From: Gammaproteobacteria bacterium
GTDB taxonomy: Bacteria > Pseudomonadota > Gammaproteobacteria > HK1
Length of the DNA stretch: 64,000 bases
Direction: 5' to 3'
Assembly: GCA_022824305.1 (NCBI GenBank)
Contig: JAJEAD010000089.1
Span: forward strand, 197,457-261,456
The stretch's first letter is position 1; every line of letters starts with the position of its first letter. Below are positions 61,688 to 64,000 of the stretch, in pieces. The position numbers and the translations under genes are program-made. The notes beneath the pieces were generated by a model. The model had not been told where the DNA came from. It ran no database searches and worked only from the letters and a program-made list of their open reading frames with translations.

Positions 61688-62401
61688 ATGAGGCTCTCGA
61701 TGCGCACGCCACTGCACGCCTTCGTTCGCGACGCCCGTGGCGGCGCCTCCATGGAGCTCGGGCTCGGCGTCGTGGTGCTGCTGGGGATCGCCCTGCTCTG
61801 CTTCGACCTCTACGCGCGGGTCACCGCGGAGACCTCGAGCATGCGGGTGGCGGCCACCATGGCCGACTACGTCTCGCGCGACACGGAAACGCAGGGCCCG
61901 GATCTCGTTGCGCTGGGAGAGTTCCTCCACGCGCACGAGCTCGACGTCCCGGCCGACCTGGTGTACGTGATCAGCGCGTTGCGCCGGCACTCCGACCCCG
62001 ATGCAGAGCCTCCGGTCGAGGTCCTGTGGTCCAGCGCCGACATCCGCATCGGCGACGATCTGGACGAGCTCGCGGAGAACTGCAGTCGCCACGTCGACGC
62101 GGAGGGCAACGCGACGCTGCCCGACGCTTTCGTGGCCGGCATGAAGGCGGGGGAGGCCATGGTCGTGGCGGAGATCTGCGCACGCCTTCGCCGGGAGGGC
62201 TCGCTGACCGGCCGCTTCATCGGCGGCGTCATCTACCGGGCCTACGCCCTGCCGGTACGCGATCCGGACGCGCCCCCTTCCCCCCCGGTGTTCGCGACGC
62301 GAAGCGACGCCGAGCCCACCATTCTCCAGGCCCGAATCCCCGCTCCCGGCGGATTTGGCTCGCCCTCGGGGCTCCGCCCCGCGCCCGCCGCGAGGGCATG
62401 A
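61688..62401 (+). CDS. TadE/TadF-like pseudopilin
   Basis: 237 residues, a second TadE/F-type protein: VRDARGGASMELGLGVVVLL followed by GIALLCFDLYARVTAETSSM, the family's N-terminal helix with Glu, then a soluble domain (DLVYVISALRRHSDPDAEPP, RIGDDLDELAENCSRHVDAE). A Pro-rich C-terminus follows. ATG 61688 is taken with GAGGA 11 bases upstream; GTG 61679 is an alternative. It lies 36 bases after the TadE-like gene in the same unit. Confidence 0.75.
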   Translation: MRLSMRTPLHAFVRDARGGASMELGLGVVVLLGIALLCFDLYARVTAETSSMRVAATMADYVSRDTETQGPDLVALGEFLHAHELDVPADLVYVISALRRHSDPDAEPPVEVLWSSADIRIGDDLDELAENCSRHVDAEGNATLPDAFVAGMKAGEAMVVAEICARLRREGSLTGRFIGGVIYRAYALPVRDPDAPPSPPVFATRSDAEPTILQARIPAPGGFGSPSGLRPAPAARA

Positions 62402-62634
62402 GGATGCCGCGCTCGACGCCGATGCCTCGCCTGTCGCGTCGGGAGCGAACCAGGTCGCGCGCACGGGCGCGGCATGCCCCCCACGGGCGCCCGGCCGGCG
62501 GCTTCGAGCGCTTCCCCGAAGGCGCCGTCACGAGAGGGTCCCACCCCCGTTTCGGTCCCATCGACGAGGCCAGGACCCTCTCCGATACGCATTTGACAGA
62601 ACTTCACTCACCCCTCCATAGAAGGAGATTGGCA

Positions 62635-62844
62635 ATGCAGAAGAAGCACGTCTCGCGGCGCCTGCGCCGCTTTGCCCGGGCCAACGAGGCGGTGTCCGCG
62701 TTGGAGTACGCGATCCTGGTCGCGGTGATCGCGGTCGGCATCGGGGCAGCCCTGGTTGCGTTCTCGGACAACATCGAGAATTTTCTAAACACTGTCGGCG
62801 CGGAGGTGCAAGGGACGACTGTCGGCGATATCGACACCGAATAG
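62635..62844 (+). CDS. flp: Flp/Fap-type pilin
   Basis: Major subunit of Flp (Tad) type IVb pili, a 69-residue prepilin. The leader (about 20 residues, RRLRRFARA) precedes NEAVSALEYAILVAVIAVG, with the conserved Glu and Tyr at the start of the pilin helix, and the C-terminus is short. The usual Gly before the cleavage site is not obvious; cleavage by a TadV/CpaA-type peptidase would be in the ANEAVS region. AAGGAG before ATG 62635. It is 233 bases downstream of the TadF-like gene. A 7-bp GC-rich hairpin (62866-62886) follows. Confidence 0.88.
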   Translation: MQKKHVSRRLRRFARANEAVSALEYAILVAVIAVGIGAALVAFSDNIENFLNTVGAEVQGTTVGDIDTE

Positions 62845-63609
62845 TCTTCCCTCACCGGGAGTGGCGCGGCGGCTCCGGACCGCCGCCCTCCTTCCGGAGC
62901 CGATGGCCGACCTCGAAGCGGAGTCGGCGGGCTGACCGGTTCGGGCATCGAGGCGGGAGCGGCGCGCTCCCGAAAAGGTGCCTGGACGATCCGATCTATG
63001 CCTCCCCGAAGGCTCGTCGCCATCTCCGCGCTCCGAAGCCCCGAGGAGCGTTCGTGAGCATGAGGAGCAGAGCGAGGATCATCGGCCCTCCTGCGCCGCT
63101 GCTCTGCGGACGACGAGACGGTGTCGAGTGTGAGCACGTGAGGGGGTCGGGCATCGTCGCGGTGACGCCTTTCGGCGGCCCTGGCGGTGTTTCCCGACGA
63201 GGTTGCCGGTTGCCGAGGGTTGCCGAGCATCGCACCGGTCGTGGGCGCGCGGTCCATCGACAACCTCACCACGTCCGAGTAGCCGGCCGGATCGTTCTCT
63301 CCCGCTGCGGCGTACTACATGGCTTCGGGCTTCGCTCGCGCAGGTGTCGGGCCATCGAGCAATAGAAGTTTCACCTTTGCTTTAATTTTCCTCTTTAACC
63401 TACTGTGAGCAATGTAAAAAACGATTTACACGCCGTGGCCGCTGCCGGCCCGCCTGGATCTCGGCGAGGCGATCGTCCGATACGGCCCTTTCTCGCTCCG
63501 CGCCGCCTCGACCGGGCGATCCGGGAGCATGGCGGCGGAGCGGGCGCGACAGCGAAGAGGCCTCCCGGGGCCTGAGGTCTTCGAGCGTGACCCGGAAGGT
63601 TCAGGAACG
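62845..63609. other. Intergenic region between flp and cpaE-like gene
   Basis: 765 bases without a recognisable gene. A weak hairpin (GCGGCGG at 62866-62872, CCGCCGC at 62880-62886) may end the flp transcript. A sharply AT-rich strip (about 63361-63430) carries TGTAAA (63413-63418) and TTTACA (63425-63430), an 18-bp dyad, and is the probable regulatory zone for the downstream gene. The prepilin peptidase and CpaB/CpaC genes that often sit here are absent. Confidence 0.55.
63413..63430. promoter_or_regulatory. Dyad operator candidate upstream of cpaE-like gene
   Basis: Perfect 6-bp inverted repeat TGTAAA/TTTACA with a 6-base AT-rich centre, inside a strip of low GC in an otherwise GC-rich region. 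It resembles sites for small dimeric regulators. Position about 180 bases before the next start codon. Confidence 0.4.
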
Positions 63610-64000
63610 ATGAGCGCGGCATCGGATCGCGCGATGGGCGCGGCGGCGGGTTCGGAGCCGATTGCGCTCGCGTTCGCGACGGACGCGGCGAGCGAGCGGG
63701 CGTTGCGCGACGGGCTCTCGGGCCACGGCGAGGCGCAGGTGTGGCCCGGGGGCGTGGATGCGGCGGTGTCGGCGCTCGGGGGCGGGGCGCGTGCACGCCT
63801 GCTCTTCGTGGATCTGGACGAGTTGGACTATCCGGCGGGAGCGCTCCACGAGCTGTCAACGGTGTGCGAGGTGGGCACGATGGTGGTGGCCTTCGGCACG
63901 GCGACGAGCGCGCGCTACAGCCGGGAGGTGCTGCTGGCGGGGGTGAGCGACTACCTGGTCAAGCCGCTGGAGGCCGAGGCGGTGCGCGAGGCGGCGCTGC
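63610..64000 (+). CDS. CpaE/TadZ-like pilus localisation protein (partial)
   Basis: 130 codons before the window ends. The visible part is a receiver-like (atypical response regulator) domain: ALAFATDAASERALRDGLSG, LLFVDLDELDYPAGALHELS, MVVAFGTATSARYSREVLLA and VSDYLVKPLEAEAVREAAL. In CpaE/TadZ such a domain precedes a MinD-like ATPase that directs Tad secretion machinery to the pole, and the neighbouring Tad pseudopilin genes support this reading. ATG 63610 follows GGAAC. The ATPase part lies outside the window, so an ordinary response-regulator protein is not excluded. Confidence 0.7.
   Translation, partial: MSAASDRAMGAAAGSEPIALAFATDAASERALRDGLSGHGEAQVWPGGVDAAVSALGGGARARLLFVDLDELDYPAGALHELSTVCEVGTMVVAFGTATSARYSREVLLAGVSDYLVKPLEAEAVREAAL

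Noticed and set aside
62593..62598. TTGACA as a -35 box for flp
   Set aside because: A -10 at normal distance would overlap the flp ribosome-binding site, leaving no place for the transcript start.

Overview
The window reads as a high-GC (about two-thirds G+C by eye) Gram-negative chromosome segment. MlaA, LspA, RpoH, a FimV-type LysM protein and a DUF1249 (YqiB-type) protein together point to Gammaproteobacteria; the abundance of ABC, BCCT and TRAP transporters and oxidative enzymes for amines and acids suggests a marine or host-associated heterotroph. This placement is inference from gene families, not from a phylogeny. No rRNA, tRNA, CRISPR array, insertion sequence or phage gene was recognised.

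Layout. 1-4.4 kb: housekeeping (partial rubrerythrin with a Fur/PerR-like operator, xseB-ispA, folE2, mlaA, mazG). 4.9-9.5 kb: a PotD-like binding protein, BCCT transporter, Hsp20 and a Rieske oxygenase alpha subunit, consistent with uptake and oxidation of a quaternary amine. 9.6-11 kb: yqiB and ampD. 11.1-16.7 kb: a tightly coupled operon of a double universal-stress protein and a complete 2-oxoacid dehydrogenase complex (E1alpha, E1beta, E2, E3). 16.8-24.1 kb: SDR, MttB-family methyltransferase, LLM flavoprotein, orphan molybdopterin dehydrogenase large subunit and a TauD-type dioxygenase. 24.4-25.3 kb: rpoH with its own sigma-32 promoter. 25.8-27 kb: two divergent paralogous phosphoribosyltransferases. 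27.2-36.2 kb: a D-2-hydroxyacid dehydrogenase and SDR, a TAXI-TRAP transporter, and a PotABC-type ABC importer lacking its own binding protein. 36.5-39.9 kb: two secreted FGE-like (SUMF1-fold) proteins flanking a FimV-like protein with a 48-bp tandem repeat. 40.6-46.7 kb: second PotD-like protein, a class III CoA transferase, a DUF4388-like/beta-helix membrane protein and an ammonium transporter. 46.9-48.6 kb: an amidase stump abutting an MFS exporter. 48.8-57 kb: a six-gene overlapping operon ending in MoxR ATPase, DUF58 and BatA-like VWA proteins. 57-64 kb: a Tad/Flp pilus locus (TadG-VWA, TadE-like, TadF-like, Flp pilin, start of CpaE/TadZ) interrupted by an HhH-fold protein and an unusual lspA.

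How the parts fit. Transporters and nearby enzymes look like several import-and-oxidise modules for amines, hydroxyacids and CoA-activated acids, with Amt taking up ammonium. The envelope-related parts (MoxR operon, Tad pilus, FGE/FimV trio, MlaA, AmpD, LspA) form the second theme. The most attractive candidates for something undescribed are the extended MoxR operon, the DUF4388/beta-helix protein coupled to amt, and the FGE-FimV-FGE trio. Regulatory sites seen directly are a near-perfect sigma-32 promoter before rpoH, a sigma-70 promoter with a cluster of palindromes before the Tad genes, a Fur-family-like box before rubrerythrin, a strong intra-operon hairpin in the TRAP operon and an intrinsic terminator after the second PotD-like gene.
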